Below, piece after piece: positions 54,132 through 64,000 of a stretch of 64,000 nt of DNA; positions within the stretch are counted from its first letter, which is position 1, and each line of letters opens with the position of its first letter. A model generated the notes under the pieces. That model worked only from the letters and a program-made list of their open reading frames with translations. It made no database searches and was not told where the DNA came from. This DNA is from Nocardioides agri. GTDB lineage: Bacteria > Actinomycetota > Actinomycetes > Propionibacteriales > Nocardioidaceae. The DNA is taken from contig NZ_JACEIC010000001.1 in assembly GCF_013778305.1 (NCBI RefSeq), forward strand, positions 620,001 to 684,000, given 5' to 3'. The translations under genes and the position numbers were made by a program.

Positions 54132-54761
54132 ATGGGCTGGTGGACCGATCGCGTCGTCCCGCACCTGGCCGACCGGTCGCTCTCGACCGGACCGGTGATG
54201 CGGCTGCGGGGTCAGGCCGTCGAGGGGCTGTCCGGACGGGTCCTGGAGATCGGGTTCGGCAGCGGGCTCAACGCCGAGCTCTACCCGGCGGAGGTCGACG
54301 CCGTCGACGCGGTGGAGCCGTCCGAGGTCGGCTGGCGGCTGTCCGAGGCGCACCGCCGGGCGGCGCAGGTGCCCGTGCAGCGGGTCGGTCTCGACGGGCA
54401 GCGGCTCGAGGCCGACGACGCGTCGTACGACGCGGTGCTCTCGACGTTCACGCTCTGCACGATCCCCGACGTGGTCCGGGCGCTCGAGGAGGTACGCCGG
54501 GTGCTGCGGCCGGGCGGCGCGCTGCACTTCCTGGAGCACGGTCGCGCGCCGGACGCGCGGGTGGTGCGCTGGCAGCGGCGCCTCGACCCGATCCAGAGGC
54601 GGGTCGCCGGCGGCTGCCACCTGAGCCGGGACGTGCCGACGCTCGTCGGCGCCGCGCGACTCCAGGTCGTCGCGGTCGAGGGTGCCTACCTGCCGGGGCC
54701 GGGTCTCTCGCACCCCTGGGGCTACGTCTACCGCGGCCGGGCGGCACGGGCGGACGCATGA
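54132..54761 (+). CDS. Class I SAM-dependent methyltransferase
   Basis: A 209-residue methyltransferase with SAM motif RVLEIGFGSGLNAELYP, an AVEPSEV acidic loop, and STFTLCTIPDVVRALEEVRRVLRPGGALHFLEHG (motifs IV-V). It resembles phospholipid/ubiquinone-type methyltransferases (UbiE/PmtA-like), but the substrate is unknown. Coupled by ATGA to the aminoacyl-tRNA editing gene. It is not part of the known pupylation pathway. Confidence 0.88.
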   Translation: MGWWTDRVVPHLADRSLSTGPVMRLRGQAVEGLSGRVLEIGFGSGLNAELYPAEVDAVDAVEPSEVGWRLSEAHRRAAQVPVQRVGLDGQRLEADDASYDAVLSTFTLCTIPDVVRALEEVRRVLRPGGALHFLEHGRAPDARVVRWQRRLDPIQRRVAGGCHLSRDVPTLVGAARLQVVAVEGAYLPGPGLSHPWGYVYRGRAARADA

Positions 54762-55231
54762 GTGATCCGTCCCGGGCGCTCGCAGCGGCCGACGCGCTCG
54801 GCCTGCGCTACGAGGTGACCCGGCACGGGCCGGTCCGGTCGCTGGCGGAGGCGGCGGCCGCCCGCGGCGTCGAGCCGAGCCAGATCGTGAAGACGATGGT
54901 GGTCCGGGTCGCGGAGGGCGACCACCGGTTCGTGCTGGTGCCCGGTGACCGGGAGATCGCCTGGCCGAAGCTCCGCGCCCTGCTCGGCGTCAACCGGCTC
55001 TCGATGCCGAGCGCCGAGGCGGCGTACGACGTGACGGGCTACGTCCGCGGGACGATCACGCCCCTGGGCAGCGCCACGACGCTGCCGGTGATCGCCGACG
55101 CGGCGATGACCGGGACGATCAGCCTCGGCGCCGGGGCGCCCGGCGTCGCGCTGACCCTCTCGGCCTCGGAGCTGGTCGCCGCGCTGGGCGCGCGCGTCGC
55201 CGACGTCACCGAGCCGGCCGACGCCGGCTAG
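54758..55231 (+). CDS. YbaK/EbsC-type aminoacyl-tRNA deacylase
   Basis: A 157-residue editing domain of the YbaK/ProXp group: QIVKTMVV with the conserved Lys, RFVLVPGDREI, and a LGVNRLSMPSAEAAYDVTGYVRGTITPLG loop region. Such proteins hydrolyse mischarged tRNAs (Cys-tRNAPro or Ala-tRNAPro). The specificity is not clear. The stop TAG interlocks with the stop of the minus-strand microprotein in a CTAG. Confidence 0.88.
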   Translation: MSDPSRALAAADALGLRYEVTRHGPVRSLAEAAAARGVEPSQIVKTMVVRVAEGDHRFVLVPGDREIAWPKLRALLGVNRLSMPSAEAAYDVTGYVRGTITPLGSATTLPVIADAAMTGTISLGAGAPGVALTLSASELVAALGARVADVTEPADAG

Positions 55232-55374
55232 CGGCGGAGCTCGCGTCGCCCGAGCGTCGACTCGTGCGGCCCGATCGCCTCCCAGCTCCCGTCGTCGAAC
55301 GCACGGCGGCTGGCGCGCCAGCTCAGCGCGGCGGCCACGGTGCCCAGCAGCAGCACGACAGCCCAGAACATCAT
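55228..55374 (-). CDS. Putative single-helix membrane microprotein
   Basis: A 48-residue frame: MMFWAVVLLLGTVAAALSW is one membrane helix, followed by a basic-to-acidic cytoplasmic tail ending LGRRELRR. The start is at one of two consecutive ATG codons at 55374/55371. It lies 36 bases after the arc stop and converges on the editing gene. Hydrophobicity followed by arginine-rich residues supports a real membrane protein, but no family is recognised. Confidence 0.45.
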   Translation of the reverse strand: MMFWAVVLLLGTVAAALSWRASRRAFDDGSWEAIGPHESTLGRRELRR

Positions 55375-55409
55375 GCCGCCACCGTGCCCGCCACCAGGAC
55401 GGGCAAACG

Positions 55410-57173
55410 TCAGAGGTACTGGCCGGTGTTGGCGACCGTGTCGATCGAACGGCCGGGCTCGGTGCCCTGCTTGCCGGTGATGAGCGTGCGGATGAAGACG
55501 ATCCGCTCGCCCTTCTTGCCGGAGATGCGGGCCCAGTCGTCCGGGTTGGTGGTGTTGGGGAGGTCCTCGTTCTCCTTGAACTCGTCCACGCATGCCTGGA
55601 GCAGGTGCGAGACCCGCAGGCCGTGCTGGTCGTGGTCGAGGAAGTCCTTGATCGCCATCTTCTTGGCCCGGTCGACGATGTTCTGGATCATCGCGCCCGA
55701 GTTGAAGTCCTTGAAGTAGAGGACCTCCTTGTCACCGTTGGCGTAGGTGACCTCGAGGAAGCGGTTCTCCTCGGTCTCGGTGTACATCCGCTCGACGGTC
55801 GCCCGGATCATCCCCGCCACGCAGGCGTCCCGGTCACCGCCGAACTCGGCGACGTCGTCGGCGTGCAGCGGCAGCTCGGGCAGGAGGTACTTGCTGAAGA
55901 TGTCGCGCGCGGACTCGGCGTCCGGCCGCTCGATCTTGATCTTCACGTCGAGGCGGCCCGGCCGCAGGATGGCGGGGTCGATCATGTCCTCGCGGTTGGA
56001 GGCACCGATGACCAGCACGTTCTCGAGGAGCTCGACGCCGTCGATCTCGCTGAGCAGCTGCGGGACGATCGTGTTCTCGACGTCGGAGGAGACGCCCGAC
56101 CCGCGGGTCCGGAAGAGCGAGTCCATCTCGTCGAAGAACACGATGACGGGCGTGCCGCTGCTCGCCTTCTCGCGGGCGCGCTGGAAGACCAGCCGGATGT
56201 GCCGCTCGGTCTCGCCGACGTACTTGTTGAGGAGCTCGGGGCCCTTGATATTGAGGAAGTAGGACTTCCCTTCCTGGCCCGTCCTGGCCGCGACCTTCTT
56301 GGCCAGCGAGTTGGCGACCGCCTTCGCGATCAGCGTCTTGCCGCAGCCGGGAGGTCCGTAGAGCAGGACGCCCTTGGGCGGCTTGAGCTGGTGCTCCTTG
56401 AAGAGCTCGGGGTGGAGGTAGGGCAGCTCGACCGCGTCCTGGATCTGCTCGATCTGTCCGGCCAGGCCGCCGATCGACTCGTAGGCGATGTCCGGGACCT
56501 CCTCGAGGATCAGCTCCTCGACCTCGGACTTCGGGACCTTCTCGTAGACGTAGCCGGCGCGCGAGTCGAGCAGCAGCGAGTCGCCGGCGCGGATCGTCTC
56601 GGTCTTGAGCGGCTCGGCGAGCCGGACCACCCGCTCCTCGTCGGCGTTGGCGATCACGAGCGCCCGCTCGCCGTCGGCCATCAGCTCCTTGAGCATGACG
56701 ACCTCGCCGACCTGCTCGAACTCGAGCGCGGCGACGACGTTGAGCGCCTCGTTGAGCATGACCTCCTGGCCACGCTGCAGGGAGTCGACCTCGATGCTGG
56801 GGCTGACGTTGACCCGCAGCTTGCGGCCGCCGGTGAAGACGTCGATGGAGCCGTCGTCGTTGGCCGCCAGGAACGTGCCGAAGCCGGCCGGCGGCTGGGC
56901 GAGCCGGTCGACCTCCTCCTTGAGCTTGGTGATCTGGTCGCGCGCCTCGCGCAGCGTCTGCGCCAGCCGCTCGTTCTGGGAGGTGAGCCCCGCGAGCGAT
57001 CGCTGCGCGTCGGCGAGCCGGAGCTCGAGCGTGCGCGAGCTGCCCGGGACCTCGCTCAACCGGCTGCGCAGGTCCGAGACCTCCGCCTCCAGGAACCTGA
57101 CCTGGTCGGCCAGCTCCTCGGGACTGCGGCCGCCCGCACTGGAAACGCCCTCCGATGTAGACATCAGCGCCAC
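55410..57173 (-). CDS. arc: Proteasome-associated AAA ATPase ARC/Mpa
   Basis: A 587-residue hexameric unfoldase: N-terminal coiled coil (about 18-95) that captures Pup, tandem OB domains (about 96-240), then the AAA domain with Walker A GPPGCGKT (about 273-280), Walker [12 protein letters not shown], sensor [20 protein letters not shown]. The C terminus ends GQYL, the penultimate-Tyr motif that docks into PrcA. AGGAGG lies eight bases before the ATG at 57173, and TAGGGT further upstream. It delivers pupylated proteins to the PrcBA core. Confidence 0.95.
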   Translation of the reverse strand: MALMSTSEGVSSAGGRSPEELADQVRFLEAEVSDLRSRLSEVPGSSRTLELRLADAQRSLAGLTSQNERLAQTLREARDQITKLKEEVDRLAQPPAGFGTFLAANDDGSIDVFTGGRKLRVNVSPSIEVDSLQRGQEVMLNEALNVVAALEFEQVGEVVMLKELMADGERALVIANADEERVVRLAEPLKTETIRAGDSLLLDSRAGYVYEKVPKSEVEELILEEVPDIAYESIGGLAGQIEQIQDAVELPYLHPELFKEHQLKPPKGVLLYGPPGCGKTLIAKAVANSLAKKVAARTGQEGKSYFLNIKGPELLNKYVGETERHIRLVFQRAREKASSGTPVIVFFDEMDSLFRTRGSGVSSDVENTIVPQLLSEIDGVELLENVLVIGASNREDMIDPAILRPGRLDVKIKIERPDAESARDIFSKYLLPELPLHADDVAEFGGDRDACVAGMIRATVERMYTETEENRFLEVTYANGDKEVLYFKDFNSGAMIQNIVDRAKKMAIKDFLDHDQHGLRVSHLLQACVDEFKENEDLPNTTNPDDWARISGKKGERIVFIRTLITGKQGTEPGRSIDTVANTGQYL

Positions 57174-57187
57174 CTCCTGTCTCTTCG

Positions 57188-57193
57188 ACCCTA
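57188..57193 (-). promoter_or_regulatory. -10 element TAGGGT upstream of arc
   Basis: On the minus strand TAGGGT lies 14 bases before the arc ATG, and AGGAGG lies in between. If this is the -10 box the transcript would have only a very short leader, so the assignment is tentative. Confidence 0.3.
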
Positions 57194-57263
57194 CCCGGGC
57201 AACCGGCCACGACGGTGGCTCATTTCCACGGTTTGGTCACGATTCCGCAGCGATGGCGCGAAT

Positions 57264-57293
57264 CGCGGGGATGTCGCGGGGATGTCGCGGGGA
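57264..57293. repeat. Tandem 11-base repeat between arc and trmI
   Basis: CGCGGGGATGT occurs twice exactly at 57264-57274 and 57275-57285, followed by a partial third copy CGCGGGGA at 57286-57293. It lies upstream of arc. Confidence 0.55.
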
Positions 57294-57314
57294 CAGCGAG
57301 GACGCGGCAGGAAC

Positions 57315-58277
57315 TCAGTCCTCCGGGACCTCGACCGGGACGCCGGCCGGGCGCGGGCCGGTGTAGTCGGGCCCGTAGGCGCCGGGCGCCGGCCGACGCG
57401 ACTTCCGGGGCGGGCGCTCGCCGGGAGCCAGCCGGCGGGCGGTGACCAGGAACGCCGTGTGGCCGATCATCTTGTGGCCGGGTCGTACGGCGAGCCCCTC
57501 GACGTGCCAGTCGCGCACCAGCGACTCCCACGCCTGGGGCTCGGTGAAGCCGCCGTGCACCCGGACGGTCTCCACGAACCGCGAGAGCTGGGTCGTGGTG
57601 GCGACGTAGGCGCAGACGATGCCGCCGGGCCACAGCGCGTCGGCGGCGGCGTCCAGGCACTCCCAGGGGGCCAGCATGTCGAGGATGATGCGGTCGCAGC
57701 GCTCGCCGGACGCGGGGAGCGCCTCGGCCAGGTCACCGAGCGTCAGCTGCCACGCAGGGTGCGTCTCGCCCGCCGGAGCGCCGAAGAACTGGGTGACGTT
57801 CTTGCGGGCGACGTCGGCGAACTCCTCGCGCCGCTCGTAGGACGACACGCGGCCGTACGGCCCCACGGCGCGCAGGAGCGAGCACGTCAGCGCCCCCGAG
57901 CCGACCCCGGCCTCGACCACGTGGGCGCCCGGGAAGATGTCGGCGAGGGCGACGATCTGCGCGGCGTCCTTGGGGTAGACGACCGCCGCGCCGCGCGGCA
58001 TCGAGACGACGAACTCCGAGAGCAGCGGCCGGAAGCAGAGGTACTCGCCCCCGGCGGACGAGACGACCGTGAAGCCCTCCTCGCGGCCGATCAGCTCGTC
58101 GTGCTCGACGTGGCCACGGTTGGAGAAGAAGCGCTTGCCGGGCACGAGCTCGAAGTTGTGCCGGCGACCCTTCTGGTCGGTCAGCCGGATCCACTCCCCT
58201 GCCTGCAGGGGGCCGCGGTGCACGCCGGACCAGGCCTCGGGAGGGACGTCGGGCGCGGCGGCGGAGGTGTCGGACAC
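57315..58277 (-). CDS. trmI: tRNA (adenine-N1)-methyltransferase TrmI
   Basis: A 320-residue protein. The N-terminal region (GPLQAGEWIRLTDQKGRRHNFELV) is the TrmI lead domain; the SAM motif is HVVEAGVGSGALTCSLL; ILDMLAPWE carries the catalytic-type Asp and Pro-Trp. It methylates A58 (and in Mycobacterium adjacent A57) of tRNA. The C-terminal 40 residues are Pro/Arg/Gly-rich. TAGGCT eight bases before the GTG at 58277 overlaps the stop codon of the upstream site-2 protease gene. Confidence 0.93.
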   Translation of the reverse strand: MSDTSAAAPDVPPEAWSGVHRGPLQAGEWIRLTDQKGRRHNFELVPGKRFFSNRGHVEHDELIGREEGFTVVSSAGGEYLCFRPLLSEFVVSMPRGAAVVYPKDAAQIVALADIFPGAHVVEAGVGSGALTCSLLRAVGPYGRVSSYERREEFADVARKNVTQFFGAPAGETHPAWQLTLGDLAEALPASGERCDRIILDMLAPWECLDAAADALWPGGIVCAYVATTTQLSRFVETVRVHGGFTEPQAWESLVRDWHVEGLAVRPGHKMIGHTAFLVTARRLAPGERPPRKSRRPAPGAYGPDYTGPRPAGVPVEVPED

Positions 58278-58285
58278 GGCCCGAG

Positions 58286-58291
58286 AGCCTA
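58286..58291 (-). promoter_or_regulatory. -10 element TAGGCT upstream of trmI
   Basis: TAGGCT on the minus strand contains the TAG stop of the site-2 protease gene and lies eight bases before the trmI GTG, two bases farther than the common spacing. Confidence 0.35.
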
Positions 58292-59425
58292 GTGCGCCGC
58301 CTCGCGGAACGCCCTATCGACGTCCGCGGTGGTGAGCACCCCGACCAGGCGGCCGTCGGGGTCGAGGAGGAGGTACTCCCCCGCCGGGTGCCGGTTGAGC
58401 GCCAGGACGAGCTCCTCCCCAGCGAGGTCGGCCGGGAGCCGGAGCCCCTCGTCCAGCGTCCGGGCGACCGTCGAGGTCGCGATCCACGGCTGCCGCTCGA
58501 CCGGGGTGGCGGCGACGGCCGCCTCGCTGACGATGCCGACCGGCTCACCGGCGCCGGTCACGGTCACGATGCTGCCGGCCTGGGCCTCGCGCGCCCGGCG
58601 TACGGCCTCGGCGAGCGGGAGGTCCGCGGGGACGGCGAGGGTGCGCCGCGCCAGCTGCCGGGCGACGAGGTGCGGGATCCGGCGGCGGATCCGCGCTCCG
58701 CTCATCGCGGCCGTCGCTCCCGACCACAGGAACACGGCGATGATGAACGCGAGGGCGAAGTCGAGGATCGTCGGCTCGACGCCGGTGAGCTGGGCCTGCA
58801 GCAGCGGGTAGGCCATCGCGGCGACGGCGGTGGCTCGGCCGGTCCACCCCGCCGCGATCGTCCCCCGGTGCATGTCTCCGGTGATGCGCCACACGGCGGA
58901 CTTGAGGACCCGGCCGCCGTCGAGCGGGAGGCCCGGGACGAGGTTGAGCACCCCCACCAGGATGTTCGCGCCCGCGAGCCCCTCGACGGCGACCAGGAGC
59001 AGGCCGTCGGGGGTGATGAACCACAGGCCCACGGCGACGACGCCGACGAGAAGGGAGGTGAGGGGCCCGACCACCGCCACGAAGAACTCCTCGCGGGGCC
59101 GCTTGGGCTCGGCCTCGATCGCGGTCATGCCGCCGAGGAAGTGCAGCGTGATCGCGCCGACCGGCATCCCGAGCCGACGGGCCGCGACGGCGTGCGACGC
59201 CTCGTGGAGCAGGACCGAGCCGTAGAGGATCACCGCGAAGACGAAGCCGCCGACGTACTTCCACGCCCCGAGGCCGGGCTCCGTGGCCTCGATCCGGGGT
59301 GCCACGACGATGGCGATGAGGCCGGCGACGAGGAACCACGACGACGACACGAGGACGTCGCTGCCGGCGATCGTGCCGATCTTGAACGCGCCCGACGGCC
59401 TCGCGGGTCGGTCGGGATCGGGCAC
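58289..59425 (-). CDS. Site-2 protease (M50, RseP/Rip-like) with CBS domains
   Basis: A 378-residue polytopic membrane protein. HEASH in VLLHEASHAVAARRLG is the HExxH zinc motif; NLVPGLPLDGGRVL gives the third ligand Asp. It has about six helices. Residues about 250-378 form two CBS motifs that may bind a nucleotide. Such proteins cleave membrane substrates; no anti-sigma partner is adjacent. TAGCCT six bases before the GTG at 59425 is its promoter. Confidence 0.9.
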   Translation of the reverse strand: MPDPDRPARPSGAFKIGTIAGSDVLVSSSWFLVAGLIAIVVAPRIEATEPGLGAWKYVGGFVFAVILYGSVLLHEASHAVAARRLGMPVGAITLHFLGGMTAIEAEPKRPREEFFVAVVGPLTSLLVGVVAVGLWFITPDGLLLVAVEGLAGANILVGVLNLVPGLPLDGGRVLKSAVWRITGDMHRGTIAAGWTGRATAVAAMAYPLLQAQLTGVEPTILDFALAFIIAVFLWSGATAAMSGARIRRRIPHLVARQLARRTLAVPADLPLAEAVRRAREAQAGSIVTVTGAGEPVGIVSEAAVAATPVERQPWIATSTVARTLDEGLRLPADLAGEELVLALNRHPAGEYLLLDPDGRLVGVLTTADVDRAFREAAH

Positions 59426-59431
59426 GCGTCG

Positions 59432-59437
59432 AGGCTA
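59432..59437 (-). promoter_or_regulatory. -10 element TAGCCT, N6 to GTG of site-2 protease gene
   Basis: On the minus strand TAGCCT precedes the GTG (59425) by six bases. Confidence 0.5.
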
Positions 59438-59494
59438 GCCGACCGTGTCGCTGCGGGGCCGGGGTGGGACCGCGGGACTGTCGGTGGGCTCGCC

Positions 59495-59500
59495 TAGGGT
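59495..59500 (+). promoter_or_regulatory. -10 element TAGGGT, N7 to GTG of RecB-like gene
   Basis: TAGGGT is followed by seven bases and the GTG at 59508. It argues against an upstream in-frame start at 59445. Confidence 0.45.
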
Positions 59501-59507
59501 GAGGCTC

Positions 59508-60380
59508 GTGGGTGTGCAGCAGGAGTCCCCGTCGGTCGCGCTGTCGACCCCGGTGGACGGCGTCGAGGTGCTGGGCGCGCTCTCGCCGAGCCGGGCGAGC
59601 GACTTCATGGGCTGCCCCCTGCAGTACCGCTTCCGGATGATCGACCGGCTCCCCGAGCCCAGCTCTCCCGACGCGGTGCGCGGCACGGTCGTGCACAAGG
59701 TGCTCGAGGACCTCTTCGACCTGCCGGCCGCAGACCGCACCCCGGAGCGGGCCGCCGGCATGGTGGAGCCGGCGTGGTCGGCGCTGCTCGAGCAGACCCC
59801 GGAGCTCGCCGAGATGTTCGCGGCCGAGGGCGGCCCGGAGATCACCGCCTGGCTCACGACCTGCCGCACGGTGCTCGACCGCTACTTCACCCTCGAGGAC
59901 CCGCGCCGCCTCGAGCCCGCCGAGCGCGAGCTCTACGTCGAGGCCCTCCTCGACTCCCGGCTGCTGCTCCGCGGGTTCGTGGACCGCATCGACGTGGCTC
60001 CGGACGGTGCGCTGCGCGTGGTCGACTACAAGAGCGGCAGCTCGCCCAGCGAGATGTTCGAGGGCAAGGCGCTCTTCCAGATGAAGTTCTACGCCCTGGT
60101 GATCTGGCGCAGCCGCGGCGTCATCCCGGCGATGCTCCAGCTCGTCTACCTCGGCAACGGCGAGATCCTGCGCTACGTGCCCGACGAGGCCGACCTGCTC
60201 GCGACCGAGCGCAAGGTGCAGGCGGTGTGGGAGGCCATCCGGCTGGCCCAGGAGTCCGGTGACTGGCGGCCGAACCGGAGCCGGCTCTGCTCGTGGTGCG
60301 CGCACCAGGCGCTGTGCCCGGCCTTCGGTGGCACTCCGCCGCCGCTGCCGACGCCCGACGACGAGCCCGCCGCGTCCTAG
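59508..60380 (+). CDS. RecB-family PD-(D/E)XK exonuclease with likely Fe-S cluster
   Basis: A 290-residue nuclease. LRGFVDRIDV and RVVDYKSG give the catalytic Asp and D-Y-K of the PD-(D/E)XK core, and VRGTVVHKVLEDLF the upstream His. Four Cys, one in FMGCPLQYRF near residue 36 and three in SRLCSWCAHQALCPAF, match the AddB/Cas4-type [4Fe-4S] arrangement. No helicase domain. In mycobacteria a RecB-like gene sits close to trmI as here. GTG 59508 is preferred over an upstream in-frame start at 59445 because TAGGGT lies seven bases upstream. Confidence 0.9.
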   Translation: MGVQQESPSVALSTPVDGVEVLGALSPSRASDFMGCPLQYRFRMIDRLPEPSSPDAVRGTVVHKVLEDLFDLPAADRTPERAAGMVEPAWSALLEQTPELAEMFAAEGGPEITAWLTTCRTVLDRYFTLEDPRRLEPAERELYVEALLDSRLLLRGFVDRIDVAPDGALRVVDYKSGSSPSEMFEGKALFQMKFYALVIWRSRGVIPAMLQLVYLGNGEILRYVPDEADLLATERKVQAVWEAIRLAQESGDWRPNRSRLCSWCAHQALCPAFGGTPPPLPTPDDEPAAS

Positions 60381-60389
60381 CTCTGGCCG

Positions 60390-61059
60390 CTAGCCCTGCT
60401 CGGCCCAGACCTCGCCGACGTCGAGATCCACCAGGCTGTCGCGGAAGATCCGCCGTTGCGTCGCCAGCACCGGCACGTGGTTCTCGACCACCAGCACCAG
60501 GCAGCCGGCACTCTCGGCCGACTTCGCGCCGGTGTTGGAGTCCTCGATGGCCAGGCAGTCCGCGGGCGCGACGCCCAGGGCCGCGGCCGCGGTGAGGTAG
60601 GGCTCGGGGTGCGGCTTGCCGAACTCGACCTTGTCGCCGGTCACGATCACCCGGAAGGTCTCCGGGGGCAGCTGGGACAGGATCGGGGCCACGAACCGCT
60701 CGTAGGACATCGTCACCAGCCCGCACGGCGTGCCCGCTGCCGTCAGCGCGGCCAGCATCTCGACCGCGCCCGGCCGCCACGGCACCTCCTGCTCGACGCG
60801 CGCCACGACGCCGTCGAGCAGCTCCTCGACGATGTGCTCGGGAGGCAGGTCGATGCCCATGTGCTCGCGGATGTAGCGACCGGACTCGAGCAGGTCGTTG
60901 CCGACCAGGTTGAGGGCGTGCGCCCGGCTCCACGTCCCACCGTGCCGCTCGGCGATCTCGAACTCGGTGTCGATCCAGTAGGGCTCGGTGTCGACCAGGG
61001 TGCCGTCCATGTCCCAGAGGACTGCGGCCGGCCGAGCGGCCTCGCCCGGCACGGCCGGG

Positions 61060-61067
<8 letters not shown>
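60390..61067 (-). CDS. HAD-family hydrolase (phosphatase)
   Basis: A 225-residue HAD phosphatase: [13 protein letters not shown] (nucleophile and acid-base Asp), VTMSYERF (Thr/Ser motif II), a Lys in [11 protein letters not shown] (motif III) and [16 protein letters not shown] (motif IV). It resembles phosphoglycolate- and beta-phosphoglucomutase-type enzymes; the substrate is unknown. It overlaps the 3' end of metH by eight bases, so it is likely in the metH operon. Confidence 0.88.

Positions 61068-64000
<2,933 letters not shown>

Noticed and set aside
57200..57240. Possible SigR-type promoter (GGAAT) upstream of arc on the minus strand
   Set aside because: GGAAT is present, but no GTT occurs at N16-N19 from it; the downstream base triplet at N18 is ATG. 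It does not match the SigR consensus.

Overview
This 64 kb window is a contiguous chromosomal segment from a high-GC Gram-positive bacterium (Actinomycetota). The clearest evidence is a complete Pup-proteasome system (pup, prcB, prcA, dop, pafA and the ARC/Mpa ATPase), the actinobacterial RNA polymerase-binding protein RbpA, the pafB-pafC pair, helY, a polyprenol-phosphomannose synthase next to lnt, and abundant GTG starts. The gene order from 40.9 to 64.0 kb resembles the helY-tatC-tatA-pafC-pafB-pafA ... prcA-prcB-pup-dop ... mpa ... trmI ... metH order known from Mycobacterium. The lack of mycolate genes and the overall gene content fit a Nocardioides-like member of Propionibacteriales; that placement is an inference. 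No rRNA, tRNA, CRISPR array, insertion sequence or replication origin was seen.

Layout. 0-1.5 kb: a divergent VOC gene and an ArsR-type operon with two SRPBCC proteins, with a duplicated palindrome as likely operator. 1.5-3.0 kb: a 1.4 kb scar bounded by an exact 16-base direct repeat, holding a replication-protein-like remnant and a small hypothetical gene. 3.0-13.6 kb: housekeeping and stress genes, including a UvrA-like ABC protein, a five-gene run with coupled start/stop overlaps (GNAT, AraC, VOC, DUF1059-like), PhoD, a zinc alcohol dehydrogenase and an XRE-MurA fusion. 13.6-19.2 kb: glycerophosphodiesterase, UMF1 transporter, rbpA behind a near-perfect SigR-type promoter, fxsA, ppm and lnt. 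19.6-26.2 kb: a TetR gene with a perfect 22-base palindromic operator facing a crotonase / acyl-CoA ligase / amidohydrolase / GNAT operon, then a KamA-type radical SAM aminomutase. 26.9-35.4 kb: an eight-gene type IV pilus operon (pilin, PilT, PilB, PilC, two minor pilins, a 704-residue secreted or tip-like protein, prepilin peptidase). 35.4-40.9 kb: ackA-pta, an Lrp regulator, a 5'-3' exonuclease and an NAD(P)-binding protein. 40.9-59.4 kb: helY, a lipid kinase, Tat translocase, pafBC, an FKBP lipoprotein, pafA, pup-prcBA, dop, an editing deacylase, ARC, TrmI and a membrane site-2 protease. 59.5-64 kb: a RecB-like Fe-S nuclease, a HAD phosphatase and the C-terminal three quarters of cobalamin-dependent methionine synthase.

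How the genes work together. pup, prcB, prcA, dop, pafA and arc form the pupylation-degradation pathway: Dop deamidates the Pup C-terminal Gln, PafA ligates Pup to lysines, ARC unfolds and PrcBA degrades; PafBC in actinobacteria is a DNA-damage transcriptional activator. ackA-pta interconverts acetyl-CoA and acetate. lnt and ppm act on lipoproteins and on polyprenol-mannose. The pilus operon contains pilin, both motor ATPases, the platform protein and the peptidase, but no PilM/N/O-like genes in the window.

Regulation. Nineteen genes carry a hexamer resembling TANNNT (16 exact) six or seven bases before their ATG or GTG, the arrangement expected for leaderless transcripts. This motif was used to choose several start codons. 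Many adjacent genes overlap by ATGA or GTGA, indicating translational coupling.
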